A DNA stretch of 64,000 bases from Drechmeria coniospora (GCF_001625195.1 NC_054389.1:9482520-9546519); one strand, 5' to 3'; shown: positions 1 to 14,062, counted from the first letter of the stretch. Notes: generated by a model not told the origin, from the letters alone. Numbers and translations: made by a program.

Positions 1-2563
<2,563 letters not shown>

Positions 2564-4194
2564 ATGGGTGTCATTCGCAAGAAGACGGTGACGAGAGGTG
2601 GGGAGGGGGGTGTCAAGTACGTCTGCGACGTGTGTTCTTCGGACATCACATCGACGGTAGGCTGCCGCCCGAATCCGAACGCGCCACGCCGCTGCTGACG
2701 AGACGGCGATTCCAGGTTCGCATTAGATGTGCCGACCCGGCATGTTCCGACTTCGACCTCTGCGTCTCGTGCTTCGCCCAAGGCGAGTCTCGAAACTCGC
2801 ACGACCCCGCGACGCACGCCTTCCGCGTGATTGAGCAAAATTCGTTTCCCATATTCCAGCGGGAATGGGGTGCCGACGAGGAATTGCTTCTCCTCGAAGG
2901 CGCCGAGACGTACGGGCTAGGCTCCTGGGCGGACATATCGGACCACATCGGTGGATTTCGCGACAAGGACGAGGTTCGCGACCACTACCTGTCGTCGTAC
3001 GTCGACTCGGCGAGCTTTCCGCTTCCCGAGCGCTGCAGCCCGTACGACTGCGACCTGGCGGAAGAAGTGCCGCGCGAGGAGTTCCAGGCGCGGAAGAAGC
3101 GCCGCATAGAGGAACGGCGAGAGGCGGCCAAGTCGGCGCCGGCGTTGCAGGCCAAGACGAAGCCGACGGCGAGTGTTCCCAGCTGCCACGAAATCCAAGG
3201 CTACATGCCGGGCCGGTTGGAGTTCGAAACCGAGTACGCCAACGAGGCAGAGGAGGCGGTGCAGCACATGCAGTTCGACCCCGGCGACGGCGTCAACTCG
3301 CGCAGCGGAGAGCTCGAGCCCGAGATGGAGCTCAAGCTGACCGTCATGGAGATTTACAACTGCCGGCTGTCGCAGCGGGTGGAGCGGAAAAAGGTCATCT
3401 TCGAGCACGAGCTCCTCGAATACAGGGAGAACACGAAGACGGAGAAGAAGCGGAACAAGGAGGAGAAGGAGCTGCTGCAGAAGGCGAAGCCGTTTGGTCG
3501 CATCATGAACCACAAGGACTTTGACGACTTCTGCCAAGGGCTCATCGACGAGTTCAACCTGCGGCAGGCCATCGGCCAGCTGCAAGAGTGGCGCAGCATG
3601 CGCATCGGCGACCTCAAGAGCGGCGAAAAGTACGAGACGGACAAGTCGCAACGGGCGCAGAAGGCGATCCCGATGGGATCCATGGACAGGGAGCGGCTCG
3701 CGTCGAGCCAACGAGGGAAGCAGGCGCCGCCTCCGGAACCGGCGAGCGGCGCGGCACTCCTCGTGGCGCCGGAGCTGGCCATGCGGCCGGCGTCGCAGAC
3801 CAACGGCGAGACCAAGGTCGACGCGGCGCCGCTGACCAACGGCCAGGCCAACGGCGTCAACGGGTACGGGCCCGGCCACGGCGCCGCCGGCCAAGGGACG
3901 CCGAGGCCGAGGTACATGCCGCAGCCCATCGCCGGCGTGCAGCCGCTCGCGCTGAGCCAGGAGAACGCGGCGGACCTGCACCTGCTGACGGCGGACGAGG
4001 CCAGGCTGTGCGAGACGGTGCGTCTCCAGCCGAAGCCGTACCTCATGATCAAGGAGCAGATTCTCAAGGAGGCCCTGAAGACGAACGGAACGCTCAAGAA
4101 GAAGCAGGCCAAGGAGATATGCCGGCTCGACTCGCAAAAGGGGGCGCGCATCTTTGACTTTTTCATCAACTCGGGCTGGGTTGGCAAGGCGTGA
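2564..4194 (+). CDS. ADA2: SAGA-complex transcriptional adaptor Ada2
   Basis: Adaptor subunit that links the Gcn5 acetyltransferase to chromatin within SAGA/ADA in the nucleus. The model has two exons, 2564-2656 and 2716-4194, with a 59-base intron (GTAGGC donor, GCTGACG branch, CCAG acceptor), giving 523 residues. I use the ATG at 2564 because it restores the first half of the ZZ zinc finger (CDVC, residues 21-24), which is completed after the intron by CADPAC, LCVSC and the two His near residues 60-65. A SANT/Myb-like domain follows at about 81-130, beginning [15 protein letters not shown] charged coiled-coil-like stretch lies in the middle, and a SWIRM domain runs from about 436 to the end, finishing [12 protein letters not shown] reading frame upstream of 2564 is open through the intron but gives no finger, so it is not used. 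Order and length match fungal Ada2. Confidence 0.95.
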
Positions 4195-4629
4195 AGGCTT
4201 CCGGCGTAGCGGCCAGTGTGGCGAAGAGAAAGTACGGTGCAAGAGTAGATGGTTTTCGACCTCGTTGCAGGTACACCATTGTTGCCGGCACACGATTTGT
4301 GACATGCTGTGCCGTATTCTCGAGATGTTGGCAAGGCGGCCACGCAGGCATTTGCCAGCACGCAGTCGGCGTAATTGCGTGTAGCGAGCTGTGGGCGGGC
4401 GGGCAACGGCCGGTTCTCGCAGCGATAGCCAGTGCCGTACCTAGCCGGCACTTTTAAGTAATAAAGTAATAACAAGTACTTGCAGCATCTTGGCAGACAA
4501 AAAGCCAGACCCACATGACACGACTTCACAGCAGCGACGGCTGCGAAAACGAAGCAAGAAATCCTCGTCTGGCTCCAGCATCTCTCCCGAATCCTCGGTG
4601 CCGTCCCATCCAGACCTCCCTCGCGCGTC

Positions 4630-5161
4630 ATGTCCTCGGTAAGCATCGCCACGGTGCAGCGCATGTCTGCCAAGACGCTGTCGGAGATGATGCTCCACGA
4701 CGACGGCGGCGCCTCCGACCGGCCGTTTGCCGTCATCGACGTCCGTGACGACGGTACGTCCCAAGCCCAGACGATGAGGGCGCCCCGTTTCCCATCTTCT
4801 CCCGCCCCTCTGGCGGACGACCTGACCGGTTGCTGACCCGGTGCGGGTCGCAGACTTTATCGGCGGACACATCAAGGGCGCGACCAACGTGCCGAGCGCT
4901 CAGCTCGACGTCATGATGCCGACACTCCTCCGCAAGCTCGCGGACAAGCGGACCGTCATATTCCACTGCGCGCTGAGCCAGCAGCGGGGGCCGACGGCGG
5001 CCCTGCGTTACCTTCGCGAGCGAGAGCGGCTGGCCGTCGGGGGCGAGCCGAAGCAGGACGTCTTTGTCCTCGATCGGGGCTTTCACGGGTGGCAGCAGGT
5101 GTACGGCACGGATGAGCGACTGACGGAGGCCTACAGGAAGGAACTCTGGGAGGACCTCTGA
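4630..5161 (+). CDS. Small rhodanese-fold phosphatase, Cdc25/Ibp1/arsenate-reductase-like
   Basis: Exons 4630-4753 and 4854-5161, with a 100-base intron (GTACGT donor, CGCAG acceptor), give 143 residues, the size of single-domain Cdc25-like rhodaneses. The N-terminal part ends in the strand VIDVRDD, which is split by the intron; exon 2 continues DFIGGHIKGA, the typical rhodanese substrate-loop region. The active-site loop is HCALSQQRGP, a CX5R phosphatase signature with Cys80 and Arg86. This matches fungal Ibp1/Acr2-type proteins, which act as tyrosine phosphatases or arsenate reductases. Which of the two reactions applies cannot be told from sequence alone. The gene lies 435 bases after ADA2 on the same strand, with no sign of co-regulation. 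Exon 2 alone could be mis-called from a GTG codon inside the intron. Confidence 0.88.
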
Positions 5162-5619
5162 GGCCCCTCGGACGACGGCATGGCCTCTCGCCCGGCCGCT
5201 CGCCCGGCCGCTCGCCCCGTCACGCCAGGCGGGCGTGGGGATGGTGACGGGAATGGCAACGACAATGACTTTGGCTCGGCGGGGTACACGGTGTCGTGCA
5301 CGCACGCACGCTCTCGCCCGATGATTTCAAGGTTCAGTCGCCGCAGGGCGTCGTCGACCCGATGGGGATTCAAGGTTGCGGGATGCAGCATCTGGCGTCG
5401 CGCCGGCGGAGCCCACCAGCGGCACCACCAGCTTTCTTCGCCGTCGAGGAGCGGGCCGAGTGCATTCAATTGAGTTCCCTCCCTTTTCCCCGGCGCCACT
5501 GTCCTTTGTTTCGTTTCGCAGCCTTTTGTCGCCTTGGGTCCGTCCGTCCGCCTGCCCTTCCTACCCGACGCTCACGTCTCCGACCTCCGTCCTCGTCCTT
5601 TTGAGCGTACGCGAGCACA
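5162..5619. other. Intergenic region between the rhodanese gene and the small membrane protein gene
   Basis: No convincing gene. The first 60 bases carry a short direct repeat of CGCCCGGCCGCT. The last 100 bases are pyrimidine-rich (cctttgtttcg, ccgtccgtccgcc), as is usual upstream of fungal start codons, and probably form the promoter and leader of the gene starting at 5620. Confidence 0.5.
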
Positions 5620-6273
5620 ATGGCACCCGTCACGGCCACCTTTCGACGCGCCCACGGCTCGGGCTCCGTCTCCTTCACAAACGACGACAAGCTGATTGTC
5701 GGCATGGTGATTGTCGGCACCATCGTCCTCGGCATCCTGGGCATCCTCTTCTGGGGCGCTTCCCGTCTCTGCCGGCGGCTCGGCCGACTCGCCCAGCCGT
5801 ACTGCCGCCTCTTCACGAGCCGCCTCTCCCGCGCGACGCAGCGATGGATCGGACCAAGCACGCCTCGCGAGGCGCCGACGCCCTTTCGGCGCCGCGCCCG
5901 AGTCCGCACCGCGCCGGCCTCGCGCGCCACGGTGCAGGAGGCCGAGAGCGGGACGGGCCAACGACGGCACCTCGACGCCGGCCCGGCGCTGGGTTCGGCC
6001 CTGCTGTCACGCATCCCGGCGTACGACGAGATTGAGGCGACGCCTACGATGCCGCCGCCGGCGTACGGCAGCTGGCGTCGAGTGAGGAGAGCGGCCGCGC
6101 ATCCGGCACCGGCCGCACGACGTCATGCAGAGCTCGCCGCCGCCAACCGGCACGGGGCGAGTCGGAGGTGCACGCGTACCCGTCCACGCCGACGATACAC
6201 CCTCGTCGACGACGCACGCTCGGGGACGGCACCGCGGAGGCCTAGACGCGCCTCGACCCGCCCACCGCGGTGA
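5620..6273 (+). CDS. Predicted single-span membrane protein of unknown function
   Basis: Uninterrupted frame of 217 residues starting in a good context (CACAATGG). A short polar N-terminus (residues 1-24) is followed by one strongly hydrophobic segment at about 25-45 (LIVGMVIVGTIVLGILGILF), then basic and Ser/Thr/Pro-rich sequence. The piece IPAYDEIEATPTMPPPAY near residue 130 looks like a conserved cytoplasmic motif. After about residue 150 the composition becomes almost purely Arg/Ala/Pro, which suggests that the true C-terminus may be reached earlier through an unrecognised intron or that the frame has drifted. I recognise no family. Likely topology is a type III or tail-like membrane protein; function is not assigned. 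Confidence 0.5.
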   Translation: MAPVTATFRRAHGSGSVSFTNDDKLIVGMVIVGTIVLGILGILFWGASRLCRRLGRLAQPYCRLFTSRLSRATQRWIGPSTPREAPTPFRRRARVRTAPASRATVQEAESGTGQRRHLDAGPALGSALLSRIPAYDEIEATPTMPPPAYGSWRRVRRAAAHPAPAARRHAELAAANRHGASRRCTRTRPRRRYTLVDDARSGTAPRRPRRASTRPPR

Positions 6274-9200
6274 CCCGTGGATTGCCTCGACAGTCGCGAG
6301 AGAAGGTGCCGGGCGATGGAAGCGTGGCGGAATAATGTGGCGAGCAAGGAGAACGGAACGATGCCGGACGACGAGCGAAAAGCACGGCACGGGTCGGATC
6401 TGGGATGAGGCCTACGCAAGCCCTCGCACCCTTGCATTTTCGAACACAGACATCGGCAAGCCGTACCCCTATGTTGGCCTGCCGTCACCCGATTGGTCGC
6501 AGCCGAATGCGTCAGCTCGACACCTCCTCCTCCTCCTCCTCCTCTGTTGTTGCGAGGTGACGTCGCAAGGAGACGACGAGCAAACCTGGCCGACCGACAG
6601 GGACTGGTGGTGGGGGCGTGCTAGTGAAGCACGCTGCCGCCGACACGCCCGCGCTCATCGCCGACCGGTTCGACGACGTGCCGTCGTTTCGTCAATCTGG
6701 TGTGCGCGTACACTCACGCGCACAGTGACCATGGCATGGATGGATGGCAACGGTTGAAGCCAGGCGCGACAGGCTGCATCTCTCATCTCAAGGTTCATCG
6801 TCCCCGGTGATGGCTTGACTACAGTTATGATTCTACAAGACAACTTTTCCACCCCTTCAGTTGCGCCATCTCCTGCATGGACGCCAAAGACGGCGTGGGA
6901 AGGAGGCGACTCGCCACCGGCGCTTGACGGTAGGGGAGCGTACAGGCACCGAACAGGCACACGCGCATCCGACGGGACCGTCCCGGCCACAAGCACGCGA
7001 GTATGTTGAGCGCATCGGTGACGACGGAAGGCTCTTTGGCAGCCAGGGCGTCATCGTGATGCATGGACACCGTCTTCGGATCATCAAATACGAGTCGATG
7101 AAGCGTGGCGAGATGGCACCTACTCATGGAGGTGCAAGAACCGTATGGGGCAGGGCACGTTTATACAGTCATTCCAGTCGTCCGACCATTACGAGCATTG
7201 GGTGATTCACACCGTGCGCTACGGACTCGCGATCCCGCGAAGCATTGCCTGCACGAGTCCACGAAAAGTGGTGAGGTTGCACCCACTGATGGACGTGTGC
7301 ATGCACGGGGCAGGGCACTTGCATGCAGCAGCAGTGCGTTTGAGTGCACGTGTAGATGCACATCAACAGTAGGCGTACAGAGTAAGCGTAGTGACATTGC
7401 TGGTGCCTGCATCGCATGCAATCACCAAAATACATGCAAGTACATGTAGTTGTACACTTGCTGCAAGCACTACCAAGTATACGTACTTAGAGGGTAGGTT
7501 GGTGGACACGAGACCGGGCACGCTGGCCGAGTGCAAACGGCACAGGGGAGTCTTGTCTGTTGGCATGATGGGAAACGGGGGAATTCGACATGTACTGCAA
7601 GGACGTACAGTACGTGTAAGTACTGTACTTGCTTACAGCACGCTTGCTCACAATGCTGCGGTCCGCCATGCATACTTGGTTGACGTTCTTCACATGTCCT
7701 TGTTGGGATCCAGACATGAACAAGAACATGCACACTCCATACAGTACGCTCCATACTTGCATGCACTCAGCACAGTACGGAGCACTCCGGCCTATAGCAC
7801 AGGTCCAACTGTACGTACAGTGATTAAGTTGTGCGGCGGGGTCATTTCTTGTTGTACTTACTTAAGTACTGTGGATACGGTACTATGTATGTACTAGGTA
7901 CTTTCGGCACCACTCGTCGTCCAAACCAAGTACAGAGTTCGGAGTACGGACAGCAAACCCAGACCATAAACCTGAAGCACTTGTCCGTCAGTCAACAAAT
8001 ACTCGCTGTACTTGTACACGAACGGTGCAGAGGAGTCCTCTTGTACAGCAAGCGTAGACTCCTTCCCCCGCGGTTTGGAAACTCACGGGTACTTACTGTC
8101 GTACCCAGTACCTGCGGAGTAATATTCCATGTTGTATTAAAGCGGCACTGGTGTGGTCGCAAGAGGCAGGCGATTTTATCGTCAGTGATATGGGTACTCG
8201 TTGAGATGTACCGTACTGGTAGTGAGTGCGTGCATGCACTTTGGAGTATGGAGCTGACATGAATTAAATTACTCCGTACGGAGTAATATTCCAGTGCATC
8301 CACATGCACTTCACTTGTAAACCCAGTAGGTAATTACCTACTATTACCTATCCACCCATTATTCACCGCAGAGCATTTGCAAAACAGCAAGTAGTTACTT
8401 ACTCAAGTACTCCGTGCATGCCCAGAGCTCATATTCCTAGGCGTGCCTTGAGGATCAAGTCATGTACCATCGTCCATGGCGCAGCAGAGTACGTACTGTA
8501 CCAGGTACTACCCAGGTGGCCACGAGTAGTCACATGATACTGTACAGAGGCACCGAGCGCGGAGTACAGTACTGTGCACATGCTTGTAAGTACTCGCACC
8601 CAGTAAGCACTACAAGCACAGCTTGTAGGTACAGTACTACTAGGTTAGTAGGTAGGTAGCCTTCGCAGTCGGTGCTGGACGGGCCGCTCATGTAATGCCT
8701 GCCCACGGCCGCATGCCAAACAGAAGCTATCCCTACCGCTACTGGCGGCATTGTGACTACCGGGGCCCTTGTGACCGCCAGGGCTGCCGTGGCGGCTAGT
8801 GTTGCTATGACTATTACAGTCCTTGTCACTACTAGGGCTGCTGCGGCTGCTGAGTCTGCTGGGGCGGCCATGACTGCTGGAGCCGCGGTGAATGCTGGAG
8901 CCGTCATGACCACGCCGGCCGTTGTGACTGCTAGGGCTATTGCTCCCAACGACTATGAAAAGTTTGTGCTGTAATTACTTACTGTAAGTTCCTGGTACTT
9001 GGACCTGGGTGCGACGGATAATAGTAATACATGTAATACTATTATCCAAGTTTTACATCAGCGGCGAGCAGGTATTACATAAGCGGCACGCCTAGGCGTG
9101 CGCCGACTGGGTGCTCATGTCAACGACTGTAGCACTGGCACTGCGATTTCTTCCCAACTCGTAACATCAACCACCGTGTGGCCATTGCTGTGACTAACCG

Positions 9201-9464
9201 CTGGGGCACCAAGCGTGTGCACTCACCAGCGGGTGGCATGCATCCAACCGTACGGTCAACGTCAACGTCGACGTGTGCACACCCGAGGAGCGGATGAAAA
9301 TGCAGCAGCCTCTCCCCGTGCGTTATCCCCCATCGAGCTCGCGAGTGACGTTGGACAATTATTCGTCGGCCGCAGCACCCTTCCGTCCCGGCAAAAGCCG
9401 CAGCATGCACAGCCTGGCCTCGTCCCCTTCCGTTGCTTCTCCCGCCCGACGGCCCTGACGACGC
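6274..9464. repeat. 3.2 kb gene-poor region with GTAC islands
   Basis: No protein family is recognisable. A CTC/TCC microsatellite sits near 6520-6545. From about 7430 to 8660, and again at 8970-9060, the sequence is rich in GTAC, AAGTACTT and TACTCCGTA. Open frames here are short, overlap on both strands and have no conserved motif. Bases 9060-9464 look like ordinary promoter sequence for the large secreted-protein gene that follows. Confidence 0.6.
8740..8950. repeat. Degenerate short tandem repeat (ACTGCTAGGGCTGCT-like)
   Basis: About 200 bases of imperfect repeats with a period near 15-18 bases, variants of GTGACTGCTAGGGCTGCT and ATGACTGCTGGAGCC. The repeat keeps long frames open on both strands by chance, giving Ala/Thr/Val-only peptides. 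I read it as a decayed minisatellite, not a gene. Confidence 0.6.
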
Positions 9465-11932
9465 ATGCGTCCTTCCGAGCTCGTCCTTCTCGTGCACGCC
9501 GCCGCCCTGGGCCTTCCATGGGCCGGCGCTCTGGGAGTCCCAGATAGCAATGCTGGCGCGGCAGCGAGGTCCGGTGACGGCCTGGCCGGTATGCCGATCC
9601 GTTCTCCTCGGTGTCAAGGAACGGATGCACACCCCGGCCTCGTTGCTCCTCGGCATCTCGGCTACCCCTTGGTGGCTTCCCATCAAAGGTCGCATGCTTA
9701 CGTGGGAGCTGCAGCCAGGGTAGCCTCCATCCATGGACGATCCGAACATGAAACCGACGGCGACGCCGACGGTGAAAGGGACGTCGGCTTTGACGATACC
9801 AACTACGTGGGAACCAGCGGGCCAACGACAAGCTCTGGAGGGAGTGCAGGTAGAGACCAGGTCGTCCCCTCGACCGACATCTTCACCTGGCTCTACCGCA
9901 TGGATTACCCGGCCGACTGCTTCTTCGTCATGACGGCAGCGCTTCTCGGCACTTCGATTGCTGAAATTTATGAGATTACCGGCATGCCAGAGCCCCGGCG
10001 GGGACCGGGCAACGGCATAGACGAAGCAGATATGCACGTGGCCATAGAACGGCTCGGGCTATCATACCGCATGTATACGTTTCGTGGCATAGAGGAATTT
10101 CAACCTTCAGGTCCGATTCGCCACGTTCACTGCAGGTGGAATACGGTCGCGTTTCCTAGACGTGGTCTGCCCCGCCGACTGGCCGTCACCATCCTCACGG
10201 TCGATGGTTTGTTTCACATCCTTCTCGCCACGTTCGTACCACACCGGAGCCCCCCGTGCTGTCGGTGAACGGGAGTAACGTTTTCCGTGGCCATCTAGGA
10301 ACGTGGGGACACCTTACGCTCGCTTTACGGATTTGCGTCCAGGTCGTGTTGGCGTCGACCGCACACGACTGGTGCGCAATTCGCGAGTCTGCGAATACAT
10401 TTTTGTCGACTTTGACGCTTCAGCCGGATCCTTCGTTCAAGCCCAGAGGCCCCGTGTGCGTCAGATGAACCGCGACGCGCAGGTCGAGGCACAGCACGCC
10501 GAGGCCGCGGCACGAATCTCGCCACCTGTTCAGTACGAGCCAGTCCCTGGCATGGCCGTGGATCCCCACGACGGTACCGTCAACTTGGCATCACTTCCTC
10601 CGCAATTAACCAGCCGCATCTTTGCCGACTTGCTTACCCCAGACCAGTGTGCTATCCTCCTTGCATTGGGCGTGACCGCGGCGTCCGGTCCCCTTGGCCG
10701 GCGATCAATCTCAGGCGCGAGCCTCCCGGAGGATGGCACCAAGGTCCACGGTTCGTGACGGCCTCGGCCCAAGTCCTGCGCATCTTCAGCAGAAACTGAC
10801 GATGTGATAGTGAACGGCTGCGCCCGGCTACGAGCGATCGTGATGGAATCCAAGGACGTGTCGGCGGTCTGCGGCCAGGTGGCGACGCTCGACTTTGACT
10901 TTAGACTATCTCATCACTGGGATGCAGGCACCTATGACCATATTCAGGCTACGCTGAGTGGCCCGGCTGGGAAGATTACCTTGCCTGTCGCGTACGCGCC
11001 CGATAAAGGATTCCATGCCACCCTGCCGGTCGATTTGCAAGCAGCATTCGGCTCCAACGTAACGGATCTGAACAGCATCCGCACCGTCACGCTTGCCGCT
11101 CGGGGAGAATTCTGGAAACTATTGGCAGGTACCCGAAACGATGGGTGGCAGGTTCAAGGTATACAATGCCTCTGCGAGAAGCGTCGAAAATGGCATGTGC
11201 TGACGGCAGCGTCATCGCAGCCATCAGCCTGCAGGCGAAATGCATCACTCCGGGCTTCAAAGTGCAAAACGACATTCTTACCAAGCCCACGACGTACCAA
11301 CATCCAGGTGGATGGTTCTTGGAACCCTTTACCTGGGCCGATGTCGGGACGATCAATGTCACTCAACCGGGCTGGTACATGACGCCCCCGTGCACGACCA
11401 TCGACAGGCTGGAGTATGAATTTAAAATTGACGATAAATCACGGGCCGGAACGGATGATGCGTTATCCTTTACTTTCTCCCAAGGGAAGACCAAGATCGC
11501 CCTCGGGGAGGACGTACCCAGTGGGTATGCTATCAGCGATGTCGTGAATCTGAAAAGTATGTTTGGCACCGAGAGGGTGGATATTCGAAACATTACCCAA
11601 GTGCAGATACTAGAGACGTACAATACGTACTTTTTTAGTGATAAATGGCTATTCAAAGGTATGCACCGTGAGCGACTGTCGTTGAAGGCTTTGCTCGACG
11701 CTCACGCTGCTGCAAAGGCATTCGATTCACGGCCACTTGTGCGGATATGCCGACGCGAATGACAATGAGAAAGTTTGAAGGTGTCAACACCTGGCTCGGG
11801 GATGGCTATCCGAACGAAATCGCTTGGACCGGCGCACTGGCTCCCGACGACTGGACGGCCGCAACAGGGCACGAGGATGAAAGCTGGCAACCGACATGTC
11901 GAAGATGGTCGTGCGGTCCCTCCCACCACTGA
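9465..11932 (+). CDS. Large secreted modular protein: papain-like N-terminal domain (inferred) plus two beta-sandwich-like modules
   Basis: Five exons: 9465-10231, 10299-10750, 10811-11158, 11221-11658 and 11718-11932. All introns are 59-67 bases; phases agree and sum to 739 residues. Residues 1-24 are a clear signal peptide (MRPSELVLLVHAAALG...). Residues about 145-270 show a papain/C39-like layout: Cys152 at the head of a helix (DCFFVMTAALLG), then His251 in DGLFHILLAT and Asp267 in YARFTDLRPG. The last two are brought together only by removing intron 1. Two PLAT-like modules follow, at about 420-525 and 580-675. Each ends in W-x-V/F-Q/K followed by a phase-1 intron, and each is followed by a Trp-rich tail (FTWADVGTI; EIAWTG). 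The last module and its intron position match the four minus-strand paralogs downstream. The enzymatic role is inference; a host- or substrate-directed secreted protein is plausible. The GTTCGT donors of introns 1 and 2 are weak, which is the main uncertainty. Confidence 0.68.
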
Positions 11933-12959
11933 AGATGGAGAGCCACGACGGAAATGATGATGATAGGGGCGAGCAGGCACTTGGATCCATGCTTTTGGGA
12001 GCAAGGAAGGCCAGACTAGGTAGCCGATTTATTGCGCAGCAACTAGGAAGGCCGCGTCCGTCACCTTCCGTCTCTTCCAATCATCATCACCCAGCATCTA
12101 GCGCCTGAGCGGCCGTTCTTGGTCCGCCTCGATCCGCTGCCAACGCTGCGGCACCCGTACAGCAGGCCAAGCCGAAGGTCTCGTTGGCCAAACTGCTCCG
12201 TATTCGATGGCATGTTCAACCGCTCTGCTTGGGCGTCAAGGTCTGCATACAATTTGTTCACCGGACCCTTCCAGAAGCTTTACATTGGACAGTATCAGTC
12301 ATCCCAGGAAGTACTAGGAAAGCGTCGTCATGTCTCGGTTGTTGTCGTTTTTCGTTCCGAGTCCTGTGAGGCAGGGCAGCTCGCAAGCCATAGATGTCCA
12401 CAGTTTGTGCATTCTGATGGCGCGGGCATGATGAAGGGGAGGCCATAGTATTTTCGGGGACAATTTGCGGTGGTCAGTGGCTTGTTCGCCGATGGATAGA
12501 CATGCGTTGAATTTGGAGTATAGTAGGAAGGATATGGCATGAATACCAGAACAAAGCTTTGTTGGATCGATCGTGGGGCGTGCTGCCCTGGGAAGCAGGC
12601 CCTTCGACGTTTGCCGGCACAGTTGCCAGTTTCCAACTCCGATTGCAAAGAAAAACAGGTGCGTTTGCGGCACGGAAATGGAATTCCAAACAAAAATTTA
12701 TTCAAGAATAACCCCGAAGCCAACAGTACAATGACAGTATGGCCGGTAATGGCGATGTGTAATCTGTCATGGAATGCCGGGCGGGTCTTGCTTCGAGGGT
12801 TCAGAGGGTTGTGCATTTGGCATTCGGCCGAGCCTCCAGCACCGTCGGCTGTTGCGCTGTTAAACTATGGCGTTGCTTTTCCCAGCATTCGGAATTCTTT
12901 GCTCTCTATTACGTGTAGGAATTTAGCATCCAATCTCCTGCATACGAGGGTGCGACGGG
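11933..12959. repeat. Intergenic region including the 3' flank of duplicated block A
   Basis: No intact gene. From about 12,380 to 12,950 the sequence is alignable by eye with 15,715-16,240 downstream of copy B. Shared pieces include CCACAGTTYGTG, GAATTCCAAACA, GCCAACAGTACA and ATATGGCCGG-like stretches. At 12,600-12,650 a fragment translates on the minus strand to ELETGNCAGK, which resembles the NCAGKTQEMHC segment in copies A and B and is probably a decayed exon piece. Confidence 0.5.
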
Positions 12960-14062
12960 TCAAGGGACAGCATACCAGACATTCGACGAAGGCAAGTTTT
13001 CTCCCGTATCGGCACTCCAACCCTCGTAGTTTACATTACCAGTCCAGATTATGGAATTACTCCTAAATGACTCGACCTTGAGATCGATCAGAGGAGTGGT
13101 TTCGAAGACGAGGTTAGTACCTGCAAGGCGTGCAACCATAATAAAGCCTGCGTAAGGGGGGCCATCAAAGGTCAGCCAACGCAACAACGTATTGGAACAA
13201 GTGCGGCGCTCGGTAGCACGCCTGCCCATCTACTTACTCTTAATTTTAAAGGGATTCGTGCGTCTGACCGAACTGGCGTAGAGACTACCTCGGAGGACCT
13301 GCGAGTAATGAAGCTTAACATCCAGGCCCATTAGCTGCTGAGGCGAAAACGTTGTTTTGCCGCCAAACATGGCCGGGACGTCCATGGGGATGCCGGCTAC
13401 GTCTTTATGAACTTGACTGTCGAAGAGGACAAAGTCGTAAACGCCTCGCCCGAACTCGACGACGATCTTTCCTGACGTTTTCTTATCGGCCATAATAATC
13501 CACGACGCGACCTGGTCAAACTGAACCTCTTGGGCGGCGGCTTTGTTTGCCGAAATCTTGCAGTGCATCTCCTGCGTTTTGCCGGCACAGTTGCCTGCTT
13601 CCACTTCCGACTTTTCACCTCGATGCGAACCCTGTGGGCAATTCTGCTCAAACCGGCAGTCGAGGCCATGCACGCATCCCCAAGCACGGACCGCATCCTC
13701 GCACTCCTCGGCCTGTATCGAACTTGCTTCTTGAACGCTGTTGGAGTCTCCTCTGGCCACTACCGCCACTCGCGTTAGCACAACTACAGTCGCCAGCCGG
13801 AGACGTTGCCGCTCCTACCAACTCCGTAGTCGGGCTTTGCATGGGCCTTGAGGCTAGGCACGCAAGCGTAGACTATCCTGTCCAGGGCTTCCACTTTGTA
13901 TTTATCTCGGTGACGGATAAATTCCTGGCGGTCGGTCGGACAGGTTGTCGGTGCAAGGAACTCGCCATTATCTCTAGCAGCCAAGGTGGCAGGGTCGATG
14001 ACGCTCGACGACACGGCGTACGCTTGAAGGAGCAAGGTGACGGATCGAGCGAAATGCGGCAT
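12960..14062 (-). CDS. Secreted module protein, paralog A (probably C-terminally frameshifted)
   Basis: Exons 14062-13819, 13759-13238 and 13147-12960 give 317 residues. Introns are 59 bases (GTAGGA donor, GCTAAC branch, GGTAG acceptor) and 90 bases (GTAAGT donor, CGCAG acceptor). A signal peptide (MPHFARSVTLLLQAYAVSSS) is followed by a Cys-containing N-terminal region (TTCPTDRQEF), a GCVHGLDCRFEQNC segment, and the conserved module with KTSGKIVVEFG, FGGKTTFSPQQLMGLDVKLHY and, across intron 2, KIK-S-FIMVARLAGTN. The tail IIWTGNVNYEGW is present. After SADTG the frame departs from copy B: the GTATGC donor used in B-D as GTATGT/GTAGGT/GTAAGT is here out of phase by one base, so splicing would meet a stop at once. 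The conserved last exon (at about 12,900) is therefore lost from the protein. Function unknown; exported. Confidence 0.72.

Noticed and set aside
2917..4305. Minus-strand frames of over 450 codons across ADA2
   Set aside because: Antisense shadows of a GC-rich exon; Leu/Arg-rich nonsense composition and no domain, whereas ADA2 is unmistakable on the plus strand.
9120..10037. Minus-strand frame of 305 codons
   Set aside because: Lies antisense over exon 1 of the secreted modular gene, has no motif, and is explained by the codon bias of the plus-strand exon.
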